64,000 nucleotides of DNA from CAYYBE01 sp964470345 (lineage in GTDB: Bacteria > Babelota > Babeliae > Babelales > Babelaceae): contig CAYYBE010000005.1 of assembly GCA_964470345.1 (NCBI GenBank), positions 51,081 through 115,080 on the forward strand, given 5' to 3'. The stretch's first letter is position 1. Every line of letters begins with the position of its first letter. Of this stretch, positions 42,335 to 50,390 are shown in pieces. The position numbers and the translations under genes were made by a program. The notes below the pieces were generated by a model. That model did not search any database and was not told the DNA's origin. It saw only the letters and a program-made list of their open reading frames with translations.

Positions 42335-43641
42335 ACATATCGCCGCAGGTGGTGCGTAATTTTTTGGTCTATGCATTCGGTGGGTCGCTCGGCAAAGCGG
42401 TTGCGCTTGCGCTGATGCCCATCTCTTGGTGGTATCTTACGCCTGCGGATTTTGGTCTCTTTGCCCTCTGTAATAGTTTTATCATGATCATAGGTATTGT
42501 TGTTGCCTTTGGCTTACGACAGATTTTATGGCTTGAATTTTATCACAAAACGTCCCAAGAGCGACGGGCGATGGTCAATGATATCATTGTGCTCTATCTT
42601 GCGCTTTCATTGCCGGTGCTTGGATTATTGGGCGTTAGCGCACCGTGGATTACTCCGTGGTTGTTTGGTACGTACCCGCACATAGAGCTTATCTTTTGGG
42701 TAACGTTGGCCCACTGCTTTTTTGTCCTCTTTGCAGAGCTGTTTACCCAAGTGTTAATCTCGCAAAAGCGAACGCACGATATGTTTTGGATTACGGTTGT
42801 GAGTTCGGTTGTTTTAGTGATTGTATCACTTATCTTATTGACGCATGGTGCTGGCGTGCTCGGGTTGCTTGTGGGGCAACTGATGTCACAACTATTTATT
42901 TGTGTAGTCGGCGCTTGGTACTACCATAAGCGCCGCATGATACATGATGTTGAATTTAAGCGCGTAAAAACATTGTGGAAACAATATCTGTTTGACGGGT
43001 TCCCATTTATTCCATCGCTGATCTCTGTGTGGGTTTTAAATGCAAGTAACCGCTGGGTATTAGCTTCGTTTTGTACGCTTACTGATGTGGGTATCTATGC
43101 GACCGTTGAGATGGTGGTTACGGTTTTTCAGTTACTGCTCGTGCGTCCGTTTAGCCAAGCCTACGTGCCTGACTTTTTTGAACGGTGTGCCACCGAACGG
43201 TGCTCCACCGAACGGTGTGCCACCAATGCTGGGCAAAGCCAACAGATTCATGCGCAGCATCGCCGATTACTGTGGATAGTGCTTGGCGGCTTAACGGTAC
43301 TTGTTACCGTCGGTTTTTTTACGCTTCGTTCGTACGCTCTTGTCATTTTGCCTATCGCCTATCGGGCCGCGGTCCCCTACACACTTGCAATGGCCTACAG
43401 TCAGATTTTGTATGTTGGGGTGGCCTTTAATTCTTGTTACATTCAGTTTTGCAAGAAAACCTATTTTATCAGTGGTTCACTGGTGGCAACAGCGCTTATT
43501 AATCTGGGGCTCTCGATTGTTGGTGCGCGTGCTTGTGGCCTGTGGGGATTGATGGGGGCATTATTGTTTTCTTCGACGTTTTATTTTATGTTGACCTACT
43601 GGTATGACAGGTACTTGCAACGTTCAATACAGAGAGGGTAA
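42331..43641 (+). CDS. Wzx-like lipid-linked oligosaccharide flippase
   Basis: Protein of 436 residues with about twelve membrane helices, of the polysaccharide-synthesis/MATE-like (MOP) superfamily. The start VVRNFLVYAFGGSLGKAVAL and LMPISWWYLTPADFGLFAL match the conserved N-terminal helix pair of O-antigen flippases (F-x-Y-x-x-x-x-LTP-x-x-FG). It would move undecaprenyl-linked glycans from the inner to the outer face of the inner membrane. A 15-bp triplicate repeat inside the gene (43180-43224) adds ERCATERCSTERCAT to a cytoplasmic or periplasmic loop. Coupled to the upstream GT2 fusion by ATGA. Confidence 0.85.
   Translation: MNISPQVVRNFLVYAFGGSLGKAVALALMPISWWYLTPADFGLFALCNSFIMIIGIVVAFGLRQILWLEFYHKTSQERRAMVNDIIVLYLALSLPVLGLLGVSAPWITPWLFGTYPHIELIFWVTLAHCFFVLFAELFTQVLISQKRTHDMFWITVVSSVVLVIVSLILLTHGAGVLGLLVGQLMSQLFICVVGAWYYHKRRMIHDVEFKRVKTLWKQYLFDGFPFIPSLISVWVLNASNRWVLASFCTLTDVGIYATVEMVVTVFQLLLVRPFSQAYVPDFFERCATERCSTERCATNAGQSQQIHAQHRRLLWIVLGGLTVLVTVGFFTLRSYALVILPIAYRAAVPYTLAMAYSQILYVGVAFNSCYIQFCKKTYFISGSLVATALINLGLSIVGARACGLWGLMGALLFSSTFYFMLTYWYDRYLQRSIQRG
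43180..43224 (+). repeat. 15-bp tandem repeat, three copies, in the flippase gene
   Basis: GAACGGTGTGCCACC at 43180-43194 and 43210-43224, with GAACGGTGCTCCACC at 43195-43209 between them. It keeps frame and encodes (E-R-C-[AS]-T)x3. Copy-number change would not break the gene. Cys-rich repeats are uncommon in flippase loops. Confidence 0.9.
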
Positions 43642-43644
43642 TCT

Positions 43645-44532
43645 ATGAAGCTATATGTATTGGTATTCAGTTTATTGTCAGTGATTGGTCTGCGTGCACA
43701 TGATGGTGCATACGACGTTGATCTCATTGTTTTTAGTAAAGACCGTCCTCTGCAGCTCTATGCATTTTTTGATTCGCTTGCACAGCATGCCAAGGGGTTT
43801 CATAAAATTACCGTACTTTGTCATGCTAAAAATGAACAGATCGCTCGTGCATATGAGCAAGTACGACAAGCGTTTCCTGTTTTTGAATTTGTACATCAGT
43901 CCCGCGAAAATCCCCGCCGTGACTTTAAGCCTCTTCTCTGCTCATTAGTTGATCACTCCCATGCAAAGTATATTATCTTTGCTGTCGACGATATTATCGT
44001 GACCGATTCGTTTGATATCCAAGAATGTGCCAAACTTTTGGAACGAACAAAAGCGTACGGCTTTTATTTGCGCTTGGGTAAAGATATTTCCGGCTGTTTC
44101 TCAGAGCATCGTGAAACGGGATTACCGCACTTGTATCCTGTAGAAGGTGGCGTTGGTGTTTTATGGCAATTTAACACTGGTCAGGGTGATTGGCGTTATC
44201 CAAATACGGTTGATATGACCCTCTATCCAAAAGGTATGGTTGCTCAGGTCTGTCATCAACTAAACTATCATTCGCCTAATACGTTTGAAGGGGTTTGGTC
44301 CGGGCAGGCAAACATGCGTGCATATGGGCTCTGTTTTGAAACTTCAAAAATGATAAATATTCCCTTGAATCTTGTACAAACTGATTGGAAAAATCCGATC
44401 ACTAATACGTTTACGGCAGAGCAGTTGCTGGAACTGTTTGAAAAGGGATACAAGATGAATGTTGCAGCGTTGCATGCGTTTCCACACAAGGCTCCCCATG
44501 TCGCCGCCGTGCCGACGTTTGTAAAGCGATGA
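43645..44532 (+). CDS. Exported GT-A-like orphan glycosyltransferase
   Basis: Protein of 295 residues. Signal peptide MKLYVLVFSLLSVIGLRA. The domain begins DVDLIVFSKDRPLQLYAFFD, a GT-A-like opening used by several unclassified transferases, with YIIFAVDDIIVTDSF (D-D-x-I near residue 118, a possible metal site) and later LWQFNTGQGDWRYPNTVDMT. It follows the flippase by 3 bp and is likely co-transcribed with it. Exact family unknown. Confidence 0.6.
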   Translation: MKLYVLVFSLLSVIGLRAHDGAYDVDLIVFSKDRPLQLYAFFDSLAQHAKGFHKITVLCHAKNEQIARAYEQVRQAFPVFEFVHQSRENPRRDFKPLLCSLVDHSHAKYIIFAVDDIIVTDSFDIQECAKLLERTKAYGFYLRLGKDISGCFSEHRETGLPHLYPVEGGVGVLWQFNTGQGDWRYPNTVDMTLYPKGMVAQVCHQLNYHSPNTFEGVWSGQANMRAYGLCFETSKMINIPLNLVQTDWKNPITNTFTAEQLLELFEKGYKMNVAALHAFPHKAPHVAAVPTFVKR

Positions 44533-44559
44533 AGGAATCGTTTGTGTCGCGTTTAGCTT

Positions 44560-45720
44560 TTAACTGATCAAGTTTGGCAGTTCTTTCAGTGCTTGTTCAA
44601 AGGGAATGGCCGTGATATTGCCATGATACTCTTTGTGGTGTCCGCAGAATATGTAGTGCAACTTTGCTTCTGGATAGTCTTGCCCAAATGCTTTAAGACC
44701 TCTCAATGACTGGCTTGAAACATGGTTTGAGTGTTTGATCTCAAAGGCATGAAATCCGTGGGGACCGAGAATGATAAAGTCGACCTCTACCCCTGACTCA
44801 GTTCTCCAAAAGTGGATTTTGTAATCAAGGTTGAGATAGTCGTTAATTGCTTGGAGGGATTGCAGGAAGAGTGTCTCGAGCCCAGCGCCTTCTATCTCGG
44901 CTCGTGCATCGATAATACTTGTTGGACGGGCGCTTCTGTAGACTCCTGCATCAAAAAAATAAAATTTTTGATGAGCGATCAGTTTACGCTTAGCTCGCTT
45001 AGAAAAGACATCGATGCGTGTTGCAAGCAAAAGATCTTCTAATATATTGAAGTAGTCAGCCACTACCAGGCGACTAAGAGATACTTCACGTCCGATCTCG
45101 GAATAATTAAGTGTGTTTCCTTGAGAAAAACTTGCTGCTTCTAAGAATCTATTAAATCCCGACAGATTTCTGGTCAAGCGTTCTTGCTGTACTTCTTGGT
45201 TGATGTAGATTTGCAAGTAGTTTTTGAGGTAATTTTGCGGATCTTTATCGGTGATTGCTGTTGGAAGTAGCCCGTTCTCAAGGGCGCGAGCTAAATTAAA
45301 ATCGTCGCCAAGTTCTTGGATAGTTAACGGGTGCATGTGGTAGACTCGTGCTCTTCCTCCAAGGAGATTGACGCCTTTTTTGCGAAGACTTCTTGCGCTT
45401 GAACCAGTGAGAATAAACCGTATCTTTTGGTTTTCAATCATTCGATGAACTTGGTTCAAGAGCTCTGGAACCCTTTGGATCTCATCAATGATTACCCAAC
45501 CCTTATAATTTTTTGGTACGAGGTTAGTCTCGAGGCGACTTGGATTTCTGAATAATTCTGTGTAAACCTTAACATCTAAGAGATCAATATAAATAGCCTC
45601 AGGAAGATTGGTTCTAAGCCAAGAGGTTTTTCCGGTTCCCCGAGGGCCAAAGAGGAAAATACTTGGTTGGTCTTCAAGAGGTAGCTTTAACATTCTCGTG
45701 TATATGACTCTAGGATTCAT
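44560..45720 (-). CDS. AAA_14/DUF4143 ATPase
   Basis: Protein of 386 residues. The N-terminal AAA_14 ATPase domain has Walker A FLFGPRGTGKTSWLRTN (about 22-38) and Walker B WVIIDEIQRVPELLNQVHR, with the sensor ILTGSSARSL. The C-terminal DUF4143 domain includes LSRLVVADYFNILEDLLLAT and a nuclease-like end (ESGVEVDFII, FHAFEIKHS; D...E-x-K). Such genes are scattered, often multicopy and horizontally moved in bacteria and archaea; their function is not settled. Its upstream region carries degenerate repeats (45803-45930). With the gene at 12514-14109 it brackets the glycan island. Confidence 0.85.
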   Translation of the reverse strand: MNPRVIYTRMLKLPLEDQPSIFLFGPRGTGKTSWLRTNLPEAIYIDLLDVKVYTELFRNPSRLETNLVPKNYKGWVIIDEIQRVPELLNQVHRMIENQKIRFILTGSSARSLRKKGVNLLGGRARVYHMHPLTIQELGDDFNLARALENGLLPTAITDKDPQNYLKNYLQIYINQEVQQERLTRNLSGFNRFLEAASFSQGNTLNYSEIGREVSLSRLVVADYFNILEDLLLATRIDVFSKRAKRKLIAHQKFYFFDAGVYRSARPTSIIDARAEIEGAGLETLFLQSLQAINDYLNLDYKIHFWRTESGVEVDFIILGPHGFHAFEIKHSNHVSSQSLRGLKAFGQDYPEAKLHYIFCGHHKEYHGNITAIPFEQALKELPNLIS

Positions 45721-45802
45721 ACTTGTAGACCCTTTCGAAACAGGAGAGAATTTGAGAAGCGTAGGCTTAAGTCCGTTTAATATCGGTTCTTGATATGTCT
45801 AC

Positions 45803-45930
45803 CATCATATTTTGCCGGAATTTGATGGTAAGAGCAACAGAAATCGGATATTTTTATAAAAATTCGGCAATTTGATACTGAAGGCATCATATTCCGACGG
45901 TTTTTGATGTTTTGCGCATCAGAAACCGGT
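45803..45930. promoter_or_regulatory. Degenerate operator-like repeats upstream of the AAA_14 gene and a GT2 gene
   Basis: The 357-bp gap 45721-46077 has no gene but holds related A/T-rich motifs. CATCATATTTTGCCGGAA (45803-45820) followed by TTTGATGG, and CATCATATTCCGACGGTT (45885-45902) followed by TTTGATGT, are 26-bp direct copies 82 bp apart, each with CATCA/TGATG inverted ends. Shorter relatives are TTCGGCAATTTGAT (45863-45876) and, inverted, GCATCAGAAACCGG (45916-45929). This could be a multi-site operator or the remains of an insertion. No classical -35/-10 pair is certain. Confidence 0.45.
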
Positions 45931-46077
45931 AAATCGTCTTTTTCCAGGATGGGTGCTCGGTTGGTAACTCGGCTTCACCTATTGAAGCGATTTCTGTAAC
46001 CTAAGCTAAGACATGCAATCGAAGCCCAGAAGAAATTGTTATTCTTTAGCATCGTAAGTTACAGGGGGTTTATCGCT

Positions 46078-46989
46078 ATGATCGTTTCTTGGTTTTTCCG
46101 CATATACGCATCAATTGCTAAGTCCTGGTACTATATGCGTCTCATTGACCAACCGGGCATGCGGCCAAAGCGGGTTGGCGTCCAGTGGGACCTTCCTCAA
46201 CTGCCCCTCATTGTTATTATGACTGCGTACAACAATAAACAGTATGTAAAACGATCGCTCGAATCAGTTCTTGGACAAGCGTACGAACGGTACATGATTA
46301 TTTATATTGATGATTGTTCAACTGACGGTTCTTTTGAAGTTGCGCAGGAAGTGGTCAAGAAGCATCCCGAGTTTTATCGAGTAAGGTTTACTAAAAACGA
46401 TGTTCGTAAAGGGAAATTGGCGAACATCTACAACGCCATACATACTTCCGAGTATTTTGTGGGAGTAAAAGGGAAACCGAGTGAATGCATTGTTGTTGAG
46501 GTTGACGGTGATGACTATCTGAGCGACGTCTATGTTTTGGGGACCATTAATACGGTCTATCAGAAGACCGGTGCTTTGGTTGTGTATGGTTCCTATGAAA
46601 ATTATAAGCAAGACAAACGTGATGACTATACCGAGGTCTTTTCTCAGGCAACGCCATTCTGGGTCAAAGTGTGTGGCCTTTTTAGAAAGTACCCATGGGT
46701 CTATTCAGGTGTTCGTACATACCGCGCTGAATTATTTAAGCAAATTAAGCGGGAAGATCTGTGCACCAAGCATCCCCGTTTTGAAGGTCAATTTTTCCCG
46801 GTCAGTCACGATGCGGCAATGTTCTATCCCATGCTTGAAATGGCAGCTGAACGGGTGGCATATATTCAACAGTCACTCTTATGCCGTAATATCGATTCTC
46901 CTATCAACGACTATAAGGTCTATTCCCCTGAGATAAGAAAAGAGATGCGGCAAGAGATTGCCAGGGGACGTTCATATTATCAACGCTGA
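46078..46989 (+). CDS. GT2 glycosyltransferase, paralogue D (membrane-anchored)
   Basis: Protein of 303 residues. An N-terminal hydrophobic helix (MIVSWFFRIYASIAK) serves as signal anchor. GT2 domain: PLIVIMTAYNNKQYVKRSLE, IDDCSTDGSFEV and metal motif VEVDGDDYLSD. The C-terminal subfamily signature is shared with the tandem GT2 genes at 16-19 kb: SGVRTYRAELFKQIKREDL, GQFFPVSHDAAMFYPMLEMA and PINDYKV. Start ATG 46078 follows GGGGG by about nine bases. It stands about 26 kb from its relatives and outside the main island, beyond the AAA_14 gene. Confidence 0.85.
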   Translation: MIVSWFFRIYASIAKSWYYMRLIDQPGMRPKRVGVQWDLPQLPLIVIMTAYNNKQYVKRSLESVLGQAYERYMIIYIDDCSTDGSFEVAQEVVKKHPEFYRVRFTKNDVRKGKLANIYNAIHTSEYFVGVKGKPSECIVVEVDGDDYLSDVYVLGTINTVYQKTGALVVYGSYENYKQDKRDDYTEVFSQATPFWVKVCGLFRKYPWVYSGVRTYRAELFKQIKREDLCTKHPRFEGQFFPVSHDAAMFYPMLEMAAERVAYIQQSLLCRNIDSPINDYKVYSPEIRKEMRQEIARGRSYYQR

Positions 46990-47111
46990 TTCTTTTTCCC
47001 GTCAAGCATTGCACTTTAAGGTCGTTTTACAGTACGGTAACATATGAGAGCACAGGGCACGCAGCCTAAAGCAAAAAAAAATATTATTCGCAAAAAAGGC
47101 GAATAGGGGCC

Positions 47112-47143
47112 TGCCCTACGTAGCCTTGGCGAAGACAGGGGGA
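47112..47143. repeat. GC-rich dispersed block before the baeRF-like gene
   Basis: CTGCCCTACGTAGCCTTGGC followed by GAAGACAGGGGG. It shares the order TAGCCT...GGCGAAG...C-x-GGG with the block at 11241-11286 and has C-rich and G-rich inverted ends. It may be an intergenic palindromic repeat; its G-rich end provides the ribosome site of the following gene. Confidence 0.35.
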
Positions 47144-47146
47144 AGT

Positions 47147-48244
47147 ATGAATCGAGTAGATCTTCGCGAGTTAGCGATCTGTCATTGTAAACCGTCACTG
47201 ACGCTGTTAGTTTCTTGTGAACATGAACGCTCGAAGGTAGGGCGTCGGGTTGAGAAATTACACCATATGTTCGGCGCAGCGATGGAACAGATCAAAAAAC
47301 AGTATAACGAACATGAACTTGCAGGCTTTGTGCAAGAGCCGCATCTGCTGGAATCGCAGATCGAAATTGATGATCCAACCTGCGAAAGCGTCGCAATCTT
47401 TGCGAACAAAACAATTGCGCGTGCTTACGCTCTTCCCTTTGATCTCCCTGACACCACGATTATAAACAATATGTTTGGCTGCTTTGAAGTTCAGAAAGTT
47501 CTCAATAGAATTCCCCGCTATTGGCTTTTGGTAATTCGTAATCAAGTTCCCTATCTTTTTGAAGGGTATGAATCTGCTGTAACAGAAGTGGTTCATCGCC
47601 ACACCAGTTGGCAGGGAGAAGAGGCTTTTGACGCGCAAGATTTAGGCGGGCTTGTGTGTGATTTGCCGACACAACAGTGGGGTGCGCAATGTCGCTACCA
47701 AAGCATAGAAGAATTTTATGCAAAGCTTGATGCGTATTTACGCCACTTTCTTGAAGTTGATAAACTCCCACTCGTGCTCTTGGCAGCAAATGATGACATT
47801 GAACAATTTAAGAAGCACTCTGCGTACGGTAAGCAGGTGCTTGTTTCTTCTGAAATGGTAGCACTTTTGTCCCAAGCACAGATGGCAAAAATGATGTGGC
47901 CATCTGTTAAAAAGTATTATGACCACCAAAGAACGCAACATTTACATCTTATGCGAGAAGCATGTGAAGCGCATATGTGTCTCACTAATGTTGCTGATAT
48001 TTGGAAAGCGTTACACGAAGATAACGTTCGCATGCTGTGTGTTGAAGAGCAGTTGCATCAAGCTGCGTGTGAAGATCTTGCTCATGCAAAAGTAACGGTA
48101 AAATCCTCGTGTGGTTCTTTGCGGTCGATTGATATTATTGACGATATTCTTGAACTGGCAATCAGCAAAAATATATCAGTGTCGCTCCATCCGAAAGACG
48201 CGCTTTCGGCGTACCACGGTATTGTTGCCCTTATTCGAGAGTAA
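47147..48244 (+). CDS. baeRF-like protein (bacterial archaeo-eukaryotic release factor family)
   Basis: Protein of 365 residues. The pattern MNRVDLRELAICHCKPSLTL, SVAIFANKTIARAYALPFDL, DTTIINNMFGCFEVQKVL, WLLVIRNQVPYLFEGYE and PLVLLAANDDIEQFKKHSAY follows the bacterial eRF1/Pelota-related (baeRF) families, proposed to act in ribosome rescue or hibernation. The classical GGQ-type loop is not evident. No signal peptide, so cytoplasmic. Start ATG 47147 follows GGGGGAAG. It converges with glyA, overlapping its 3' end by 14 bp. Call is by pattern only and other three-domain proteins are possible. Confidence 0.55.
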   Translation: MNRVDLRELAICHCKPSLTLLVSCEHERSKVGRRVEKLHHMFGAAMEQIKKQYNEHELAGFVQEPHLLESQIEIDDPTCESVAIFANKTIARAYALPFDLPDTTIINNMFGCFEVQKVLNRIPRYWLLVIRNQVPYLFEGYESAVTEVVHRHTSWQGEEAFDAQDLGGLVCDLPTQQWGAQCRYQSIEEFYAKLDAYLRHFLEVDKLPLVLLAANDDIEQFKKHSAYGKQVLVSSEMVALLSQAQMAKMMWPSVKKYYDHQRTQHLHLMREACEAHMCLTNVADIWKALHEDNVRMLCVEEQLHQAACEDLAHAKVTVKSSCGSLRSIDIIDDILELAISKNISVSLHPKDALSAYHGIVALIRE

Positions 48245-49457
48245 GAGGAAATTGGCGCGCAAGCTTTTCGACTTCGCTTGCAAGCATGCCGAGCTTTGCA
48301 GGGTTTTCTGTATTCTGCAGAGTTTCATGAATGAGTTGGGCGAGTTTTAGCATCTCGTGCTCTCCCATCCCGCGGGTAGTCATTGCAGGGGTTCCAAGTC
48401 TTAGTCCACTGGTAACCGATGGCTTTTGTGGATCGGCAGGAATGCAGTTACGGTTTGCCAAAATACCAACAGATTCTAATGCTTTTTCTGCTTCAAGTCC
48501 CGTTATGCTTTTATTACGCAAATCAATACTCAGTAAGTGATTGTCGGTGCCACCACTCACCAGTTTATAGCCTAATGCTTGCAGTGCGCATGCAAGGGTG
48601 TGAGCGTTAGCAAGAACGTGGCGTTGATAGGTACAAAATGCTGGTGTTGCGGCTTCGCCAAATGCAATTGCTTTTGCCGCAATACTATTGATACAGGGGC
48701 CTCCCTGAATACCAGGCATAACAGCACGATTAATTTTTTCTTGAAATGCAGCGGTGCACAAGATTCCCCCGCCACGTGGGCCACGCAGCGTTTTATGAGT
48801 CGAGAAGGTGACGACATCAGCGTACGGTACTGGGGATGGATGGAGCCCTGTTGCGACAAGCCCGGCAATGTGAGCAATATCGGCAAGAAAGAAAGCGTTA
48901 ACGCTTTTGGCGATCTGGGCAAAGCGGGCAAAGTCGATGGTGCGGGAATAGGCAGAAGCGCCGGCAATAATCAGTTTTGGTTGATGCTCGTGTGCGCATT
49001 TCTCAATAGCATCATAATCAAGCAGTTCTGTTTCAGGGTCAACCCCATAGGTATGGGACTGATAAAAGGTGCCCGAAAAACTTATTGATGTCCCATGGCT
49101 TAAATGCCCCCCCGCCTTTAAGTCCATACCTAAAATCGTGTCCCCGGGTTTAAGAAGGGCAAATAGTGCGGCCATATTGGCCTGTGTTCCCGAGTGGGGC
49201 TGTACATTGGCATGCTCTGCATTAAACAGCTTTTTACAGCGCTCGATCGCAATGCTTTCAATAGAGTCAACGATCTGGCAACCAGGGTAGTACCGTTTGC
49301 CCGGGTACCCTTCGGCGTACTTTGAGGACAAAAGAGAACTGAGTGGCGCTCGAACCGCTGCGTTGGCATAGTTTTCTGAAGCAACCAGGTTTACGGTGGC
49401 GTTGGCCTGGGTGGCCTGTGCTTGGATAAGATTATTGATGCTAGGTTCGGGAGTCAT
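48231..49457 (-). CDS. glyA: Serine hydroxymethyltransferase
   Basis: Protein of 408 residues, the usual length. PLP-dependent interconversion of serine and glycine with tetrahydrofolate, the main source of one-carbon units. Motifs: LVASENYANAAVRA, KYAEGYPGKRYYPGC, VQPHSGTQANMAAL, the PLP lysine in VTFSTHKTLRGPRGGG and TSGLRLGTPAMTTRGM. Codon use and motifs are ordinary for a housekeeping gene. Divergent from the pseudouridine synthase gene. Confidence 0.96.
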   Translation of the reverse strand: MTPEPSINNLIQAQATQANATVNLVASENYANAAVRAPLSSLLSSKYAEGYPGKRYYPGCQIVDSIESIAIERCKKLFNAEHANVQPHSGTQANMAALFALLKPGDTILGMDLKAGGHLSHGTSISFSGTFYQSHTYGVDPETELLDYDAIEKCAHEHQPKLIIAGASAYSRTIDFARFAQIAKSVNAFFLADIAHIAGLVATGLHPSPVPYADVVTFSTHKTLRGPRGGGILCTAAFQEKINRAVMPGIQGGPCINSIAAKAIAFGEAATPAFCTYQRHVLANAHTLACALQALGYKLVSGGTDNHLLSIDLRNKSITGLEAEKALESVGILANRNCIPADPQKPSVTSGLRLGTPAMTTRGMGEHEMLKLAQLIHETLQNTENPAKLGMLASEVEKLARQFPLTLE

Positions 49458-49516
49458 ACACTGTCTTTGTAGATAAATTTGTTGAATTGACGGGGATGCT
49501 ATACACTGAGTCTACT

Positions 49517-50299
49517 ATGAATAATACTAAACAACCTCAAAAAGCAAGGCAACTGACCAGTTCTCAGGTGGACAACTCCCCAGAGGACACTTCTTCAGAA
49601 GACAGTTGCCAACTGAACCGGTATGTCGCCTTATGTGGGATCGCCTCCCGCCGAGGTGCTGTTGCCCTTATTGCGCAGCAGCAGATCTCTGTCAATGGAA
49701 AGATCATTACAACCCCAGGTTACCGGGTCCAAGAAGGTGACGTCGTTCGCTATAAGAAGAGAATTTTGCGTCCCGAGCAGAAAGTCTATGTCCTGCTTAA
49801 TAAACCATCAGGCTATATAACGACGCGCTCTGACGAAAAGAATCGCCCGACGGTCCTTGATCTTCTTGGCCGTTCATTTGATGCTTATCGTCTCTATCCG
49901 GTTGGTCGTCTTGATCTGACCACGACTGGCGTATTGCTTTTGACCAACGATGGTGATGCTGCCCAGAAGCTTGCACATCCATCCAAGAAAGTAGCCAAGA
50001 TTTACGTCGTAAAACTTGACCGTCCCTTTAATAAAGAGGATTCGCCACGGCTGCTTAAAGGGATTCGCTTGGACGATGGACCTGCTCATGTGGATAGTCT
50101 GTTTCAACATAGCCCACAAGTAGTTGAGGTAACAACCCATAGTGGTCGTAACCGAATTGTGCGACGCTTGTTTGAGTATTTGGGATATCGGATCAAATCG
50201 CTTGAGCGTACTTCGTTCGCGGGTTTAAACACGCGCGGTTTGCCGCGTGGTGGCTGGCGAAGACTCACGGGGAGTGAGATCAAACGCCTCGGTATTTAA
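49517..50299 (+). CDS. RsuA/RluB-family pseudouridine synthase
   Basis: Protein of 260 residues from ATG 49517. An S4 RNA-binding domain (LNRYVALCGIASRRGAVALI, SVNGKIITTPGYRVQEGD) is followed by the catalytic domain: YVLLNKPSGYITTRSDEKNR, VGRLDLTTTGVLLLTNDGD with the catalytic Asp in GRLD and GRNRIVRRLFEYLGYRIKSL. It isomerises a uridine in 16S or 23S rRNA; RluB-like is most likely from length but not proven. There is a polar N-terminal extension (about 30 residues) and no clear ribosome site; ATG 49496 is another possible start. efp follows on the same strand. Confidence 0.88.
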   Translation: MNNTKQPQKARQLTSSQVDNSPEDTSSEDSCQLNRYVALCGIASRRGAVALIAQQQISVNGKIITTPGYRVQEGDVVRYKKRILRPEQKVYVLLNKPSGYITTRSDEKNRPTVLDLLGRSFDAYRLYPVGRLDLTTTGVLLLTNDGDAAQKLAHPSKKVAKIYVVKLDRPFNKEDSPRLLKGIRLDDGPAHVDSLFQHSPQVVEVTTHSGRNRIVRRLFEYLGYRIKSLERTSFAGLNTRGLPRGGWRRLTGSEIKRLGI

Positions 50300-50313
50300 G
50301 GTTTTTTCCTCAA

Positions 50314-50342
50314 TTGCTTTTTCCAGGTCTCTCTCCTATACT
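50314..50342 (+). promoter_or_regulatory. Sigma70-type promoter for efp-nusB
   Basis: TTGCTT (50314-50319), 17 bp, TATACT (50337-50342). Ideal spacing and a near-consensus -10. It lies 49 bp before the GTG start of efp and so supports that start over longer in-frame options. Confidence 0.75.
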
Positions 50343-50390
50343 GAAACAATAGAAGAACGTCTAAAAACTGCTTATTTCAAGGGTGTGATC

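Noticed and set aside
47258..47638. Minus-strand open frame of 126 codons inside the baeRF-like gene
   Set aside because: Shadow of the plus-strand gene; no ribosome site or recognisable protein.
48579..49088. Plus-strand 169-codon open frame within glyA
   Set aside because: Antisense shadow of a conserved housekeeping gene; peptide is Cys-rich with no domain.
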